This document shows, one piece after another, positions 35,313 to 47,236 of a DNA stretch of 64,000 bases; the stretch's first letter is position 1, and each line of letters starts with the position of its first letter. The stretch is taken from assembly GCA_030737835.1 (NCBI GenBank), contig JAUJYN010000013.1:4267354-4331353 (forward strand), written 5' to 3'. The stretch comes from Acorus gramineus (taxonomy: Eukaryota; Streptophyta; Magnoliopsida; Acorales; Acoraceae). The notes below the pieces were generated by a model. That model made no database searches. It had not been told where the DNA came from and saw only the letters and a list, made by a program, of their open reading frames with translations. The position numbers were made by a program, and so were the translations under genes.

Positions 35313-36250
35313 CTTTGTATGATAAATATGTCATCGATGATCATTTATTTGCGATTCCACATTTCTCTTATATGCATATAAAATATAGAGATCTTAATAT
35401 TATTAGGTACCTTTTCCTCTTCAAGAGTTTGTGTAGTCACTTCTGGAACTCGTTTCTCTTCATGGACATTATACTCTTCTAGAGTTTTAGAGAAAGTGGA
35501 TCTATTGTTCATAATCTCTTCTGGAACATTATGTATAACTTCTTCTGGAGCATTATTAGAGCATGATTTTACATTTGATCTCCACTTCTGGGGAGCTGAA
35601 TTTTTTTTTTTTTTTGAACCTATAGGTCTATCACGCATCTGGCGTGCATTAGGAATTTAATTTTCACGTTGAGCGGTACGTGAGTCTAGATAAGACAGAG
35701 TGGATGTATTCCACGATAATTCTTGTTGTTCTTCAGGAACAGATCGTACTTCAGGTACGTTCTTCCTCCCCCTAACGGCGGGAATATTGTCTCATTAAAA
35801 TGGAAATCCATAAATCATGCGGTAAAAACTATCATCGAGCAAAAGAATCTTCTAGTTCTTTAGTATATGCCCAAATGAATAGTTCAATGCATCATCGTGT
35901 ACCATGGATATCCGAGACGATCATGTCAAAGCATAAAGATCATAGAACTTCTAGTTTATATGAGTAAATATGGATATTTATAATAACCCTTAGGAGAGAG
36001 CATAAAGCTTTTCTAATGTATGCTTCTGGCATGAGACATTATTAATGCATAGATACTCCATAATTTTAAAATGGCATATGTTGATATAGGTATCTTCAGT
36101 AGACTTCTTCTGGATCTACATGAATACAATGCATTGTTGATACAAAATTTTGTATCTCTTGATAACATGATATCTGCCCTTCTGGAGCCTTCGACCAAGT
36201 TTATAATACCAAAAATAATATTATCATTTGCATTAATTAATGTTAAACTC
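35313..36250 (-). pseudogene. diverged pol segment inside Copia B (second linker, pre-integrase remnant)
   Basis: From 35313 the sequence departs from A and C. Around 35410-35690 it holds a weaker copy of the same linker (CCTATAGGTCTATCACGC, GGGGAGCTGAA), then CCCCCTAACGGCGGGAATATTG again near 35765. Remnants of the GAG-pre-integrase and protease end follow (35835-36250). The integrase core is absent. Near-identity with A resumes at AAGATAAATATGAAAATAAG (36255). It looks like recombination or template switching with a related, decayed element. Confidence 0.7.
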
Positions 36251-36837
36251 AAAAAATAAGATAAATATGAAAATAAGAAAAATGGATTTTAGATAACAAA
36301 GAAAAATTATAATTATAAAAATTATAAAAGTCTGATCGTACATCAGGTACGTGACCATATTTTTAAAGCACCAAATACATAACAATCATTTTCCTTGTGT
36401 TAGGGGTTTGTTCTGCAACCCTTTTCCCTTCAATTATGCTTTTGTTTAATAGCAAATCACTTCTAGTGATTTGAGATATTTTACAAACTTTATGATTGTT
36501 GTGCTTTCTCAACTATATAAATCATGATCTCATCATTCATGACCACAACTTCCATGGCGAACATAAAATAAAATGCATTTACTTCGGGTAATGATGCTAT
36601 GCCATTGAGTTGAGTTATATGATATTTTAAAAAAATCGTTGTTCGGCAACGAGAATATATAAAATTGATGCTCTCAATATTGCTACAACTGGAGCATATT
36701 TGAGGCATAATGGCCGGTGGACCTTTGTCAATGAGGTATTAATCTTTAAATCCTCTTCATTATGATGATGATGATGGTGAAATCTAATCATAATTTACAT
36801 GTTCCTGCTGGGATACATGGATCTTTTTTTTTATTAT

Positions 36838-37240
36838 TTGGTCCTTCAAGGACCTGAAAAATATATCATATAACTTTTGTTTGGTCCTACAGGGACACGA
36901 ACAATCATGATTTTTGTATAGTCCTTCAGGGATAGAACAAAATAAAATTTTACATGATCCTTCAAAGATTCATATAATCATAATTTTTGTACAGTCCTTC
37001 AGGGATAAAATAAAATAAAATTTGTATGATCCTTCATGGATACAATATAATCATAGTCCTTCAGGGACATTTTTAATCATATCTTTTACATGATTCTTCA
37101 AGGATCCATGTAATAATTTTTGTAGTCCTTCAGGGATAGAATAAAATTTGCATGGTCTTATTGGAACACATTATTCATAACTTCTACATGGTCCTTCAGG
37201 GATCCATGTAATTACAATTTTTGTATGATCCTATAGGACA
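36838..37240 (-). repeat. leader repeat array of Copia B
   Basis: The same CCTTCAGGGA-type repeats, in the same order as in A (12540-13000), with only a few base differences. Confidence 0.85.
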
Positions 37241-37747
37241 CATGACATTGTAACATTAAAATGAATTTCAAATCAAATATAAATATCAAATTAATTGATA
37301 TTTGTGAGAACTTCTGGTTCTACACATAGATGTATAATATTTAAATTTTAATAAAAGATGACAAACATGAACAGTTACATGAAAAATAAATAATCAAATG
37401 ATAGATGCCGCATACTGTTGCATGAGAAAATTGCATACTAGTTATCATAAATTAATTATATCATAACATATGTATGGAAAATTTTCACGGGGATTGCATG
37501 CATGGAAAATAAAAGATAGATGTATGCAGTACATCAGATGAAAATAAAAGATAGATGTATACGGGTTCTACACATAATTTGCATACGGTTCCATGCATAT
37601 TGAAAAAAAATTAATCATATGTATGTAGTAGATGATTTACATAAAAAAATATAACATCAAGAGAGAGTATATTTTTTTATATAGATCATTAAGAACCCAT
37701 CGATACAAACCTTTCTCTTTAACAAAGAGCTTCTCGTGCTGATAACG

Positions 37748-38054
37748 TGTTGTAAACTAAATAGAATACTTGAACATAAGAGTATATAAACATAACACAC
37801 AAGTATATAGAGAAGAGAAGTAGAGAGAGATTCTTATTCACTTTGTTGGTTGAATACAAGAGAGAACCCCTCTATTTATAGGGTGCATAGAGGAATCCCA
37901 AAGGTGGAGAGTTACAAGTCTATAGAGGTGAGGGGGAGATAGTGGGGCAATAATGGGAGTGTTATGGAATAGAAGAGTGGGGGAGGTTATGGAGTTGAAG
38001 AGTGGGGGAGGTTATGGGTTAGAGAAGTGGGGGTTATCCACCATATTCACAACA
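37748..38054 (-). repeat. 5' LTR of Copia B
   Basis: 307 bp. It differs from the other LTR at some positions (for example AATACTTGAACATAAG against AATATGATATATAAG near the start). The inner flank has CGTTATCAGCACGAG on the minus strand. Confidence 0.9.
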
Positions 38055-38118
38055 TTATTCAAATTAAGTAAAAACAATTGCACATAATTTATCCAAAAGT
38101 ATTTCTTTTATTATGAAT

Positions 38119-39533
38119 AGTGGCGGAGCCACCTTAGGCCCGGCGGCCCATGGTTTTTTTTTCCTAAAATATTTATATAAGGGCTTACAGGCCATCATAG
38201 CCCATGAGCATGAGCCCCACTTAAAAGCAACAACAGCAGCCCACAATCAGACTATTTTTCAGTCTTAAATCTAGTCTACAAGTGTTTTGAATATTTTAAA
38301 AATAGTATGCATTATCTAATGTAATATATGTTTTTTTTTTAAAAAAAATGAAGCATATTCTTTGATGAATTGTACGAATGCATTTATGGAAAATATGAAA
38401 AAAAAAATTATTGAAACATATACCTCGCTAAGGTGAGTATATGCTATGATATGTAGGATTAGAATTGGGGTTGAAATAAAAACTAGGTATAACAGCATCC
38501 TTTTTTGGAAAAATGTTAGACTCGGTCACATTTACCAACCAAAATTTATACCTCACATGTTTTCATTTTTTTTTAAATAATAAATATCATTTAATAAGAT
38601 ATATGATTTGATAAAAAGTGCATATGACTCCATTTTGAATTGAATGAACCCATTTTTAGTAAGTGTAAGAAATTATTTGATGTGGTATGTATAACATCTA
38701 ACGAGGTATATGCTTTACTAGATTTCTAATGTAGTATATAGGACTGTGTTTTAGATTGAAAAAAAAAACTGAATGTAACAGCACTTTTTTTTTCCTCTAA
38801 AACCTTTTGGATAATGTTACGTCTAGCCCCATTTCTAGCCTCAATTTCAATCTATATATATATTTTGATTTTTTTTTTAAAAAATAGTATAACTTATCAA
38901 ATGAGTTACATACTTTTATAAAAAAAAAAATAAAGCATATACTCTAATGAATTTTATAGATGTATTTATAGAAAATATATAAAAAAAATTTGAAGCATAT
39001 ACCTTGTTAACGTGAGCTTATGCGTCGTTGATTTTCTATTGACGCATATATGACTGGAATTGAGGCTAGAAACGGATCTGGGTGTAACAGCAACCAAATC
39101 TTTTGTTAAGGGCCCATAGCCCATGATCCATTGATCCCCAATGCCCCCCCTCAACGGAAGCAACACACGCCACTAGTAAAAAATAAAATAAATTAAAAAA
39201 AAAAAAACCCACCCGGTTTATAATCCTACCGATCAAGATTCTATTCGAAGAGAATATAAGATATATATTGCTAATTAGATTTATGTTTTATCATCTATTT
39301 TTTTTTGTAAATCATCAATGTGATATTTGACATATTGTTTTAAAGTATGATAATTATTTTTACAATTATTTAATGATATGTTTTATATATATTTTTTTAT
39401 TCCATTTTATACATATTCATTTGTAATTTATGCTATTAAATTAAAAAATATATATGTATAATGATATAACTTTAAAAAATATTTATATAAGTTAGATTAG
39501 GCCCCCTTTATAAAAATCTTGGCTCCGCCATTG
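38119..39533. mobile_element. TIR element, copy 2 (complete)
   Basis: About 1.4 kb with inverted ends AGTGGCGGAGCC and GGCTCCGCCA(TT). The flanks carry a similar 7-8 bp sequence (TATGAAT on the left, CGTGAAT on the right; unit I reads CGTGAAT at its left flank), suggesting a duplication of about 8 bp. It is AT-rich and non-coding. It is shared with unit III (51287-52692), so it predates the duplication. The superfamily is uncertain; hAT is possible from the target size. Confidence 0.6.
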
Positions 39534-39610
39534 ACCGTGAATATGATGACTTGTTTATCTAACCACTTATTTCAGTATTTATCCTCTTATCGTCACACTC
39601 ATTCTTTAAG

Positions 39611-40071
39611 CCTTGTTTGGATAGCAAAATAAGTTATTTTGAGAAAGACATTTATTCTGGTATGGATAAAATATAAATTAATTTATGTTTGAATATATTT
39701 TTAGTTATTCTAATTAAAAATTTAATAATTAAGTTTTTGTTATTTGATTGATCATAGATAAAGTGTTAATAAAATGTGAATAAAATGTGCATAATTTATA
39801 AAATGTGAAAGAAAAAAAAAGATTTGATATGTGGGCTTTTGATTTATAAAAGATGTTAACTAGTAATATGACATGTGTGCCCCCCATTATCTAGTGAAAT
39901 AAATTGGGTGGTGTAACACAATTCGATGAGGACTTGGAATACGAATATCAATATATTCTCATTTATTCTAGCATAACTATAACAACTCAATCCTTGCAAA
40001 CAAACATGTTTTTTAGGCTTATTCACTCACCCCTATTCCATCACATACTCATCCTATCTATCCAAACAGGG
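39611..40071. mobile_element. MITE, copy in unit II
   Basis: The ends CCTTGTTTGGATAGC and TATCCAAACAGGGG are inverted. It is about 460 bp, AT-rich and non-coding. It is also present in unit III (52769-53220) but missing from unit I, where the area is rearranged. Confidence 0.65.
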
Positions 40072-40451
40072 GATAACTAAAATAAGTCATAAATTATATA
40101 CGGTCTTATACCAATCTTTTTCAACGATCTTCCATCCGTCAAACGTATGGTGCTAATTTTTGTTTTTTGGAGTCCCTCAAGTAGAAGTTTGTGTTTTGGA
40201 GTTGGAACAAAATGACTTGTCCCCCCTAAGGGATTGGCTGAGTATTCAAATGTATATTACTTCCATTTTTTCCTTTAGATTTTATTCAAAGCAAACTAAT
40301 ATGTGAATACGAAAGATAGTTTACTTCCACCTTAATATGATGTAAGCTTATGACACGGGCTAGTGTTATGTGCATTTGATCATATAAGCTCCACCAGCAT
40401 TGGCCACTGGGTGAAAAAAAATGGCGGCTTTAGTTAGCCAGTCGATTTAAT
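40072..40451. other. spacer, gene-free
   Basis: The part from 40140 to 40250 is shared with unit III up to its break at 53399; the rest is shared with unit I (4820-5010). No gene is seen. Confidence 0.6.
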
Positions 40452-40938
40452 TAAGGTGTGTTTGGATTTGTGTTTTGATAGATTTTGTATTTGTAAAGTA
40501 AAAAAATCTTAAATGCAGATTTAAAAATATTTTCATGATCAGCATTTAGATTTTCAAACCACCATTTTTCCTTTTTAGGCTGAAGGTGCGTTTTGATGTG
40601 AGTTTGACAAGATTATGAATTTACAGGAGTCTAATTTTCCCCAACTTATTTCCAAACTGATTTTTTTAAAGCTGTAACTCAACTAAAAGCTGCAGACATA
40701 TTTTTATAAATGAGTGCTAGAATTTTTTTCTAATATGTGAAGAGACAGTTTTTTGCAAACTCAATTTTAAACTTAGCTTTTGAGAAAAAAAATTAATTCT
40801 AAAATCCACATCCAAACGCCCCCTAGAAAATCTTGTAGTTGAAAAGCTAATAAAACAACGTTTTTCAAAAGCTGAGTTTGAAACGTAAAATTCTAGGAAT
40901 TGATCTTAGCAGTTCAATTGCACATCCAAACGCTACCT
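40452..40938. mobile_element. MITE-like block (copy in unit II)
   Basis: The ends GTGTGTTTGGATTTGTG and GCACATCCAAACGCTAC are inverted. An inner pair (GGTGCGTTTTGATGTGAG and CCACATCCAAACGCCCCC) suggests a nested second element. It matches 5020-5497. Confidence 0.5.
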
Positions 40939-41540
40939 AAATAAAGTACTCAACCATGTTTTTTTTTGGAGTCAACCATGATTTCACGGTCGATTATTCC
41001 AGCCGGTACATGGATGGTTTGGATAACAGGCAACAATGCTAAGAGAATTTAGAGTATACTGAAAAAACACGTGGGATTTATTTTGTCAATGCTAGAGAGA
41101 TTGGGGATGATGTATATAAAATGCGATTGGGATTAGTTTCATTGATGGGAAACTAGCCATAATAGAGTGAGGGGTATCTATTGGTGTATTTTTGTCTAAG
41201 TTAAATATTTTCAAACCTGGCAGTCGCAGGCGATTACCATGCACATTCGTTTTTTTACTTCTCTTTCTCTACTCCTCTTACCTAGTTTCATATTTATACT
41301 TTGAATTTGATAATTATGAAATCGTGATAGCAATATCTATCTTTTTTTTTTTTTAAGTCTTCATCATCTTTACAACACTATATCAGTCTATTTTACAATC
41401 TCAAATTACTGTATTTTCCATTGCCCATTACATGTTTAATTCATTGTTTTCTTCAATATATATATAAAAATTATCCTACATATATACTTTATATACAAAA
41501 TAGATGTAAATTCAGGAGAAATTTTATGCTTATAGTTGTA
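40939..41540. other. spacer shared with unit I, gene-free
   Basis: Similar to 5498-6090. No conserved reading frame is found between the copies. Confidence 0.6.
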
Positions 41541-42518
41541 ATTGTTGGGATTTTTAACAATTTTATTTGTGTGAAATAAATAATAATAATCGTGAAATAA
41601 TATCATACAAACCCAAATCAATCACCGACACAAGCATAAAAATATAAAGGCAAGCAACCCACAAAGAAACACCGAATTTAATGTGGTTCGGCAAAAGCTT
41701 ACATCCACGGGGCACTCCGACAACAATCCACTATATTAAATAATAATGAGAATAATGTCCTCCCAAGTTTTGTCTAAAACTTGAGGAATACAAGATGAAA
41801 GAGTGATACATGGTTACCTTAATGAAACCCTTAATAATCTTTCAAATAATATGGAGAACAGAACACAACCTCGATTTAGATCAGAACTAGAGGAATTGAA
41901 GAAGGAACACATTTTCTTCTCTCTCTCCTCTCCTCTCTCTCTTCACTGTTGCCGAACCCAACACGCCGCGGAGCCCTTCTTTTCTCAATGCCGCTGTTGT
42001 GATAACGAAGAGGAAGACCTAGCCCCCGTTTGGAACAGAAATAAGACTTATTCTTGGGTATACATTTATTCCGGCATAAGTGAGGATAAAGTGATTTTGT
42101 GTTTGGTTATGTTTTGAATTATTCTCGTTGGTAAACATAAGAATAAGTGTTTTGTTGTTTGGGTGAAATGTGAATAAATAATGATAGTTGATTTTACAGG
42201 TGATTTATAAGAGGTGATGACAGTTGATTTGACAGTGAGCCCACATATTCTTTGGGTGAAATAACCTAAAATAACTTTAATTTTACGGATTAATTAAAAT
42301 TCATATATCACTTTATACTAATTTATTCTAGCATACTTTATCCCTAGCTATTTTGTATCTTTACATGGCTTTATTCATGTTCCAAACGGGGTCTAGGATA
42401 TATTACCCATCCACGTCATAATATGCACAGTGTGCATTAGCTTCATGCATGGGCCTTCCAATGGGCTTACCAAGCCCTCAATTGGGCTGGACCCAATATG
42501 GGCCACAAACCCACAGCA
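41541..42518. mobile_element. solo-LTR-like insertion with nested MITE
   Basis: Unit I is continuous here (TATAGTTGCAGCTGCATGTC near 6085). Unit II has about 980 bp beginning TGTTGGGATTTTTAAC and containing GTGGTTCGGCAAAAGC and CATCCACGGGGCACTCC, the same layout as the Copia D LTR. A short direct repeat GTTGTA flanks it, with inexact ends. No internal region is present. The 3' boundary is approximate. Confidence 0.5.
42022..42392. mobile_element. MITE nested in the solo-LTR-like insertion
   Basis: Inverted ends: AGCCCCCGTTTGGAACA on the left, and the complement of the right end reads AGACCCCGTTTGGAACA. It is about 370 bp and non-coding, and is flanked by CTAG-type bases on both sides. Confidence 0.65.
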
Positions 42519-42575
42519 GTTGTATCATGCATGTCATGCATATATAGTGTTTACAACTTATAATGGCCATGCCAA

Positions 42576-42700
42576 CCCCTCGCTTGGCGGGGTGGTAAGA
42601 ATGGCACTCCCTTCGGGGAAAGGCCAGGGTTCAATCCCTGTTTATCATCCCACCTGGGATGTGAAGAAGTGGTTGCGATGAATGGGGCCTTGGGCCCTCA
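42576..42700 (+). mobile_element. tRNA-derived SINE-like sequence
   Basis: A pol III A box (TGGCGGGGTGG) and B box (GGTTCAATCCC at 42628-42638) are about 40 bp apart, as in tRNA-derived SINE heads. The tail GATGTGAAGAAGTGG continues to a GGGCCTTGGGCCC end. It does not fold as a complete tRNA gene. It replaces unrelated unit I sequence at the same place. Confidence 0.5.
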
Positions 42701-42946
42701 GTTGTGATATGTAATAACTCCACAAGTTATATACATCCCATCGCAATCTATAAAACCTCACATGTTTCTTTATACAAAAAAAAAAAAACTCCATGTTCTC
42801 TTGATCAGGTACATCTGCACAAAACAGAAACATCACCACAACACACACACATTCACCCAGTAGTATTAGGCGTCGCCAACCTGCTCCCCCAACGATGATC
42901 CGCCACAGAAACAGGCGAGAACCGAGCAGTGGCTAGTTGTTGTTCA

Positions 42947-44243
42947 TCAACAACCTGGCATTGTCGTCGATCGGGCCTCCTCCCCGCCTCCAAAGGACGC
43001 GATCCTCCCCTTCAAAGCCTCCAAAACCTCATCCATGCACGGCCTCATCTCCTTCTCCGTCTGCAAGCACCAGAAAGCCAGCTCGTCTACCGCCGTCACC
43101 ATCCTCTTCACCTCGCAATCCGAATCGAACCCGTTGTTGTTCGGGTCCATCAACTCGTCCAAGGAGTTGCTGTGGATGTTGTTCACGGCCGACCCTAAGC
43201 ATAGGCGACTGCCTAGGGTCCCCTATTTTAGAAGGGGTCCCAAATCTCTAAATAAAATTTTTTTCTAGTTCCTATTTTATTGAAATTTCTTACTTTTCTT
43301 TAAACTACTTCATATTAATTTTAAAACTCTTTATTTATTATTTTATTTGTAAGTTAGTTTCATATTTATTTTTATAATTTTTTTTGTATTTTCATTTTTA
43401 TTTTATTGATTGTTTTAAATTTTAATTGAATTTTGTTTTCATTCCCTACTTTATTGGGATTATTTGGATAATTTAATATTTATTTTAAAACCTATCCATA
43501 TCTTTTTTTTCATTTGTTAGTTTTGTTTCATCACATGTTTTTTTTTTTATTCATTTTTTATTTTTATGTTATTCATTTTTTTTCTGTTTATTTTAACTCC
43601 TATGATTTTTCCTCCCTACTTTATTGGGAATTTTCTTTTTAAAAGTTTACCCATATTTTTTTTTGTTTGCTATCATTTGTCTCTATTTTACAAGAATTTT
43701 TTTTTAGTTTTATTTGGTACAAAGAAAAAATTCATAGTAGATCATATTTTTATATTTTTTTTTTTTATCATTTAGTCTCTGCTTTTTAAACTTTACATTA
43801 TTTTATTTTATTTCTTTTTGTTCGGATTAGGTTTTGTTGGATTTAATTGTGTAAGAAAATAAAAATAAAAATTAAATTTTTTTTTATAGGGGCCTATTCT
43901 ATGAGTCCGCCTCGGGCCCCATCTCATTTAGTTAATCTCAGGGCCGGCCCTGATCTTGCTGATGGCCCTATTCGCGAGGTTGATCTCGCGCGGGCGCCTT
44001 GTGATGTCCACAGCGGGCATTGATGAGATGAGCTAGACAAGCACAACTCCAAAGCTGTATACGTTGCTCTTGTCCATCAACTGATAGCACTGGTGGTACT
44101 CGAGGTCCACGTACCCCGGCGTGCCTGGGGGGGGGGGGGGTGGTGGACACGTGCGTGGCGTCCACCGGGAACAAGTGGGAGAGCCCGAAGTCCGCCACCT
44201 TCTCTCGGAATTTGCTGTCCAACAAGATGTTGTTGGTCTTCAC
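42947..44243 (-). pseudogene. LRK10L1-like kinase fragment of unit II, split by a hAT-like element
   Basis: The counterpart of 7167-7785. The minus strand carries [20 protein letters not shown] and [16 protein letters not shown], then a G-run that shifts the frame (44126-44138), then a stop where unit I reads VLVELIS (VLV, stop, near 44033). The rest (HSNSLDELMDP, KRMVTAVDELAFWCLQTEK, EMRPCMDEVLEALKG) lies at 43186-42947 beyond the transposon. The catalytic loop reads YLD instead of HRD. It is non-functional. Confidence 0.82.
43184..43952. mobile_element. hAT-like non-autonomous element (769 bp)
   Basis: Imperfect TIRs: CACGGCCGACCCTAAG on the left and CAGGGCCGGCCCTGAG as the complement of the right end. 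An 8-bp target duplication with two mismatches (ATGTTGTT at 43176-43183 and ATCTTGCT at 43953-43960) lies within the kinase pseudogene. CAGGG ends and an 8-bp duplication are hAT traits. The inside is T-rich and non-coding. It is absent from unit I. Confidence 0.7.
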
Positions 44244-44575
44244 GTCAAGGTAGATGATTGGGGTATCAATATCTACTCTTTTTTAGAGTCTTTATTGTCT
44301 TTACAATATTTAGGATACCAGTCTATTTTACAATCTCACATTATTGTATTTTCATTGCCCATTACATACATATTAGATTAATTGTTTTCTTATATACATA
44401 TAAAAAATTACCCTACATGTATACTTTATATACACAATAATAGCACGTTAGATGTAAATTCAGGAGAAATTATATGCTCAAAGTTGCAGTTGCATGCATG
44501 TCAAGTGTTTTAATTGTAGCACCAAATTGTCATCCATTGCAATGCCACACATTTTCAATGTAGCACCTATCATTT
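44244..44575. other. spacer, site homologous to the Copia A insertion point
   Basis: It contains CATATTAGATTAATTG near 44385, the unoccupied form of the Copia A target in unit I. No gene is seen. Confidence 0.6.
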
Positions 44576-44761
44576 CTAAATACAATATGGAAGAGGCATT
44601 GAAATTGTCGGTGGCCTCCTGGAGCTAGGTAAAGATCGATGGCGAGTTTTGGGTCCGTTTGGGAGGAGGGATCGGAAGAGATCAATTGAGAGAGGCGGTT
44701 CGAAGTATTCGTCGGGAGTGATTTGCGTTGTTTTGTAGCAGTAGAGGACGAAGATCACCAA
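44576..44761 (-). pseudogene. LRK10L1-like transmembrane/juxtamembrane fragment (unit II)
   Basis: It starts MVIFVLYCYK like the unit I copy at 14158, but frameshifts disrupt the juxtamembrane region and a deletion removes part of it. The nucleotide match to the unit I motif region (AATTGTCGGTGGCCTCC) is retained. Confidence 0.7.
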
Positions 44762-45104
44762 TGCAGTTAGGGAGACACCAACAAATTTTCAATCGGTTGT
44801 CCTTCTATTTAAGTAGAGACTGATCTCAGGTTGCAAATGGGTCACAAATGAGGTTAAAACAATCTTGAAAAAAAAAAAAACTTAACTTCAAAAATCATCA
44901 TCAATTTTTTTATTAATCAAAAGATGTGCATAAGCATTCATTCAAATTGTATGAGACACATGTTACCACAATCGTTTTGGATTTCAAACTTATATCAAAC
45001 ATGTTCGTTTTGAGTATTAAATCCCTGCAAATATTTACAAAATACGGAACCATATAATAGACCTTTTATTGAGCATAGTCATCACAAAAAAAACTTTACA
45101 CAGA
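44762..45104. other. spacer downstream of the kinase exon
   Basis: Similar to 14159-14498. It holds the 3' flank of the kinase gene. No clear polyadenylation signal was singled out. Confidence 0.5.
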
Positions 45105-46289
45105 TCACATGCTGTTAGATGTTAGAGATGCGGTATCCTTTATTGTATCTGCAGAAGAACTTCGTAGCTCAGATAATGGTTCTACTGTGGATGGAGGAAA
45201 GAATGGCTTTGGTGGAATTTCAATGCCTTCATGACTTCCCTCCAACATCTCCAAAACTATATCTATTGGAGGTCGATCCGAGGGATTTATCTGTATGCAC
45301 CACAAACCTGCTAGTACCATCTTCCTAGCAATGCACAACCCTTCATCGACAAGCGCTATTTCATTCCATTGATCAAGTTGGGTGTAAATCCAATCAGGAA
45401 AGTACGACATACTAGACTGTTCATCTTCAAATTCGATGCTCTTCCTTCCTACAATCATGTCCAGTAACAACATCCCATAACTATAGACATCAGATTTATG
45501 TGTAACACAGCCAAGACTCCTTATAAAAACTTCTGGAGCTATATAGCCTATCGTCCCTCGTGCACACGTCAAGGAGACCACACTATTCTTTCGGGAGTAC
45601 AATTTTGCTAGTCCAAAATCAGATATCTTTGGGTGATAATCATGATCTAATAAGATATTCTGAGGCTTAATATCCAAGTGTAAGATCCGTGTGTCACAAC
45701 CACTGTGCATATATTCGATGCCTTTCGCGATGCCTATTGCAATTTCAAGTAATTTCTCTCGGCTTAGACTATGTCTCGCCTCTTCATCAAAGATCAGGTC
45801 TCCAAGTGATCCATTAGGCATATATTCATATATTAGAGCTCGTCTGGACCCTTCACAACAGAAGCCAAGAAGCCTTATAATACTGAAGTGGTGGATTCTG
45901 CCAATAGTTGCAACTTCATTGATGAAATCCTTGCCATCGTCATTGAACTTCTCTAAGATCTTTACAGCCATGAGGTGACCATTTGCTAGTTTTCCTTTAT
46001 AAACACTCCCATAACCTCCCTGGCCTAATTTATTTTGGAAGCCATTTGTTAACCTTTTTATCTCCCGGTATGAGAATTTTGTTGGAAGCATTGAACGGTA
46101 ATCTTTCATAAATTTTTTCACATTAACATTACCATTGCTAGTCTCTTTGGAGAAGATATTGTAGATCAATGAGTCCCTCCATCTGAACATAATCAGAAAT
46201 GCAACTATTAATATAACAATAGTTGCGGTGGCGACAATGACCCCTGCAATTATGAGGGGAGATATAATAGTCATTATAGGATCATTCAA
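45105..46289 (-). CDS. Lr10-like receptor-like protein kinase, transmembrane and kinase exon (intact)
   Basis: 394 codons without interruption. A transmembrane segment lies at about residues 12-35. Then FSYREIKRLTNGF opens a Ser/Thr kinase domain: glycine loop GQGGYGSVYKG (89-99), catalytic Lys 110 in AVK, helix-C Glu 125, catalytic loop HLDIKPQN (204-211), DFG 224-226 and APE 251-253. The loop is of the non-RD type common in Lr10/LRK10L and other immune kinases. The first codons overlap a likely splice acceptor (ATAATTGCAG before GGGTCATTGTC), so the true exon probably starts near 46245 and an upstream ectodomain exon is expected; 50330-50920 is the only candidate. It would sit in the plasma membrane. 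Unit I has a pseudogene copy. Confidence 0.85.
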   Translation of the reverse strand: MNDPIMTIISPLIIAGVIVATATIVILIVAFLIMFRWRDSLIYNIFSKETSNGNVNVKKFMKDYRSMLPTKFSYREIKRLTNGFQNKLGQGGYGSVYKGKLANGHLMAVKILEKFNDDGKDFINEVATIGRIHHFSIIRLLGFCCEGSRRALIYEYMPNGSLGDLIFDEEARHSLSREKLLEIAIGIAKGIEYMHSGCDTRILHLDIKPQNILLDHDYHPKISDFGLAKLYSRKNSVVSLTCARGTIGYIAPEVFIRSLGCVTHKSDVYSYGMLLLDMIVGRKSIEFEDEQSSMSYFPDWIYTQLDQWNEIALVDEGLCIARKMVLAGLWCIQINPSDRPPIDIVLEMLEGSHEGIEIPPKPFFPPSTVEPLSELRSSSADTIKDTASLTSNSM

Positions 46290-47236
46290 TTTCTAAAACA
46301 ACATCGATTATTTTTTGACTTTAAGAAATATCAAGATATAGATAAATGTCACTGAAATAGTAAACAAAAGGCTAAAAAATATCAATGTGAACAGAGGGGC
46401 AAGCAAAGTAAAATAACTATAGTAATCTTGCTTGTTCTCTTCTTAGTGCTTGCAAATTCTAGTACCATTCATATAATCTACTAGAACATTTTGATATTGG
46501 AAAATAGTAATACAAAATATGAGTAGAGGCATCTAAATATATATTATGCCTTAATCTGATTATTGTGTTTAACATTCCTATAAGCATGAAAGGATGTGTT
46601 TTTGTGTGTAGAGATAGAAGAATAATATGATATGGATGCTATTTGTACCTCCCAAATTTTTAACCCAAAGAAATATGATCACCGTCTCATTACCATCCAA
46701 TTATGTAAAGTTTTATTTAATAGGGAAGAGATGATCTATAAAATAATCATCTATTTTTTTTAAGAGAGAAAGGGGACCACTTGGAAAGACAGAGTGGGGG
46801 TTATTGGGAGAAAAAGGGGAATCATAGTTCTGAAAGTTGATATTCATAGAGAAAAGTGCTTAATCGGATGACTTTTAAATGTTAGATAGTAGATAGATAA
46901 AAGAGAGAGATAGACATCCAATGTTTGAACTTGATTCCTAAGTACGAGCTCCTCTGCCTTTACTGTAACACCAAGATGATTGAACCACATCTACATCTCC
47001 ACAATACTTATCTCTGCTTTTTGTTTTTAAAAAATGATAGCACATTACTTCAGTTATTCAAAATGAATGTAAGAAAAAAAAATTGATAAACTACAAACTC
47101 AGCGTCTACAAACTAAATATTTTACGCTATTAGTCATTTATATTTCATTATTTCTGAATTACTACCATAATTTAATTTTACAATAACTACACATGTCAAC
47201 CCTATCAATATTAACATAGATCTATTAAATTCAAGA
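46290..47236. other. upstream flank or intron of the kinase gene
   Basis: It matches 15690-16070 and 21132-22880 of unit I. It includes the site homologous to the Copia D insertion (near 46640). No ORF is conserved between the copies. Confidence 0.55.

Larger units (their letters stand above)
32478..38054 (-). mobile_element. Copia element B, full length, chimeric, minus orientation
   Basis: A 5577-bp element of the same family as A, with LTRs 32478-32779 and 37748-38054 and target duplication TTATT (32473-32477 and 38055-38059). The unoccupied site in unit III (near 51225) is continuous. The leader and the RT/RNase H half are almost identical to A, but 35312-36250 is a diverged segment that holds a second linker and only fragments of the protease/pre-integrase region. 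The integrase core is missing. Confidence 0.93.

Noticed and set aside
42590..42665. A functional tRNA gene
   Set aside because: The A and B boxes fit, but the flanking arms do not pair into a cloverleaf by eye. A SINE head is more likely.
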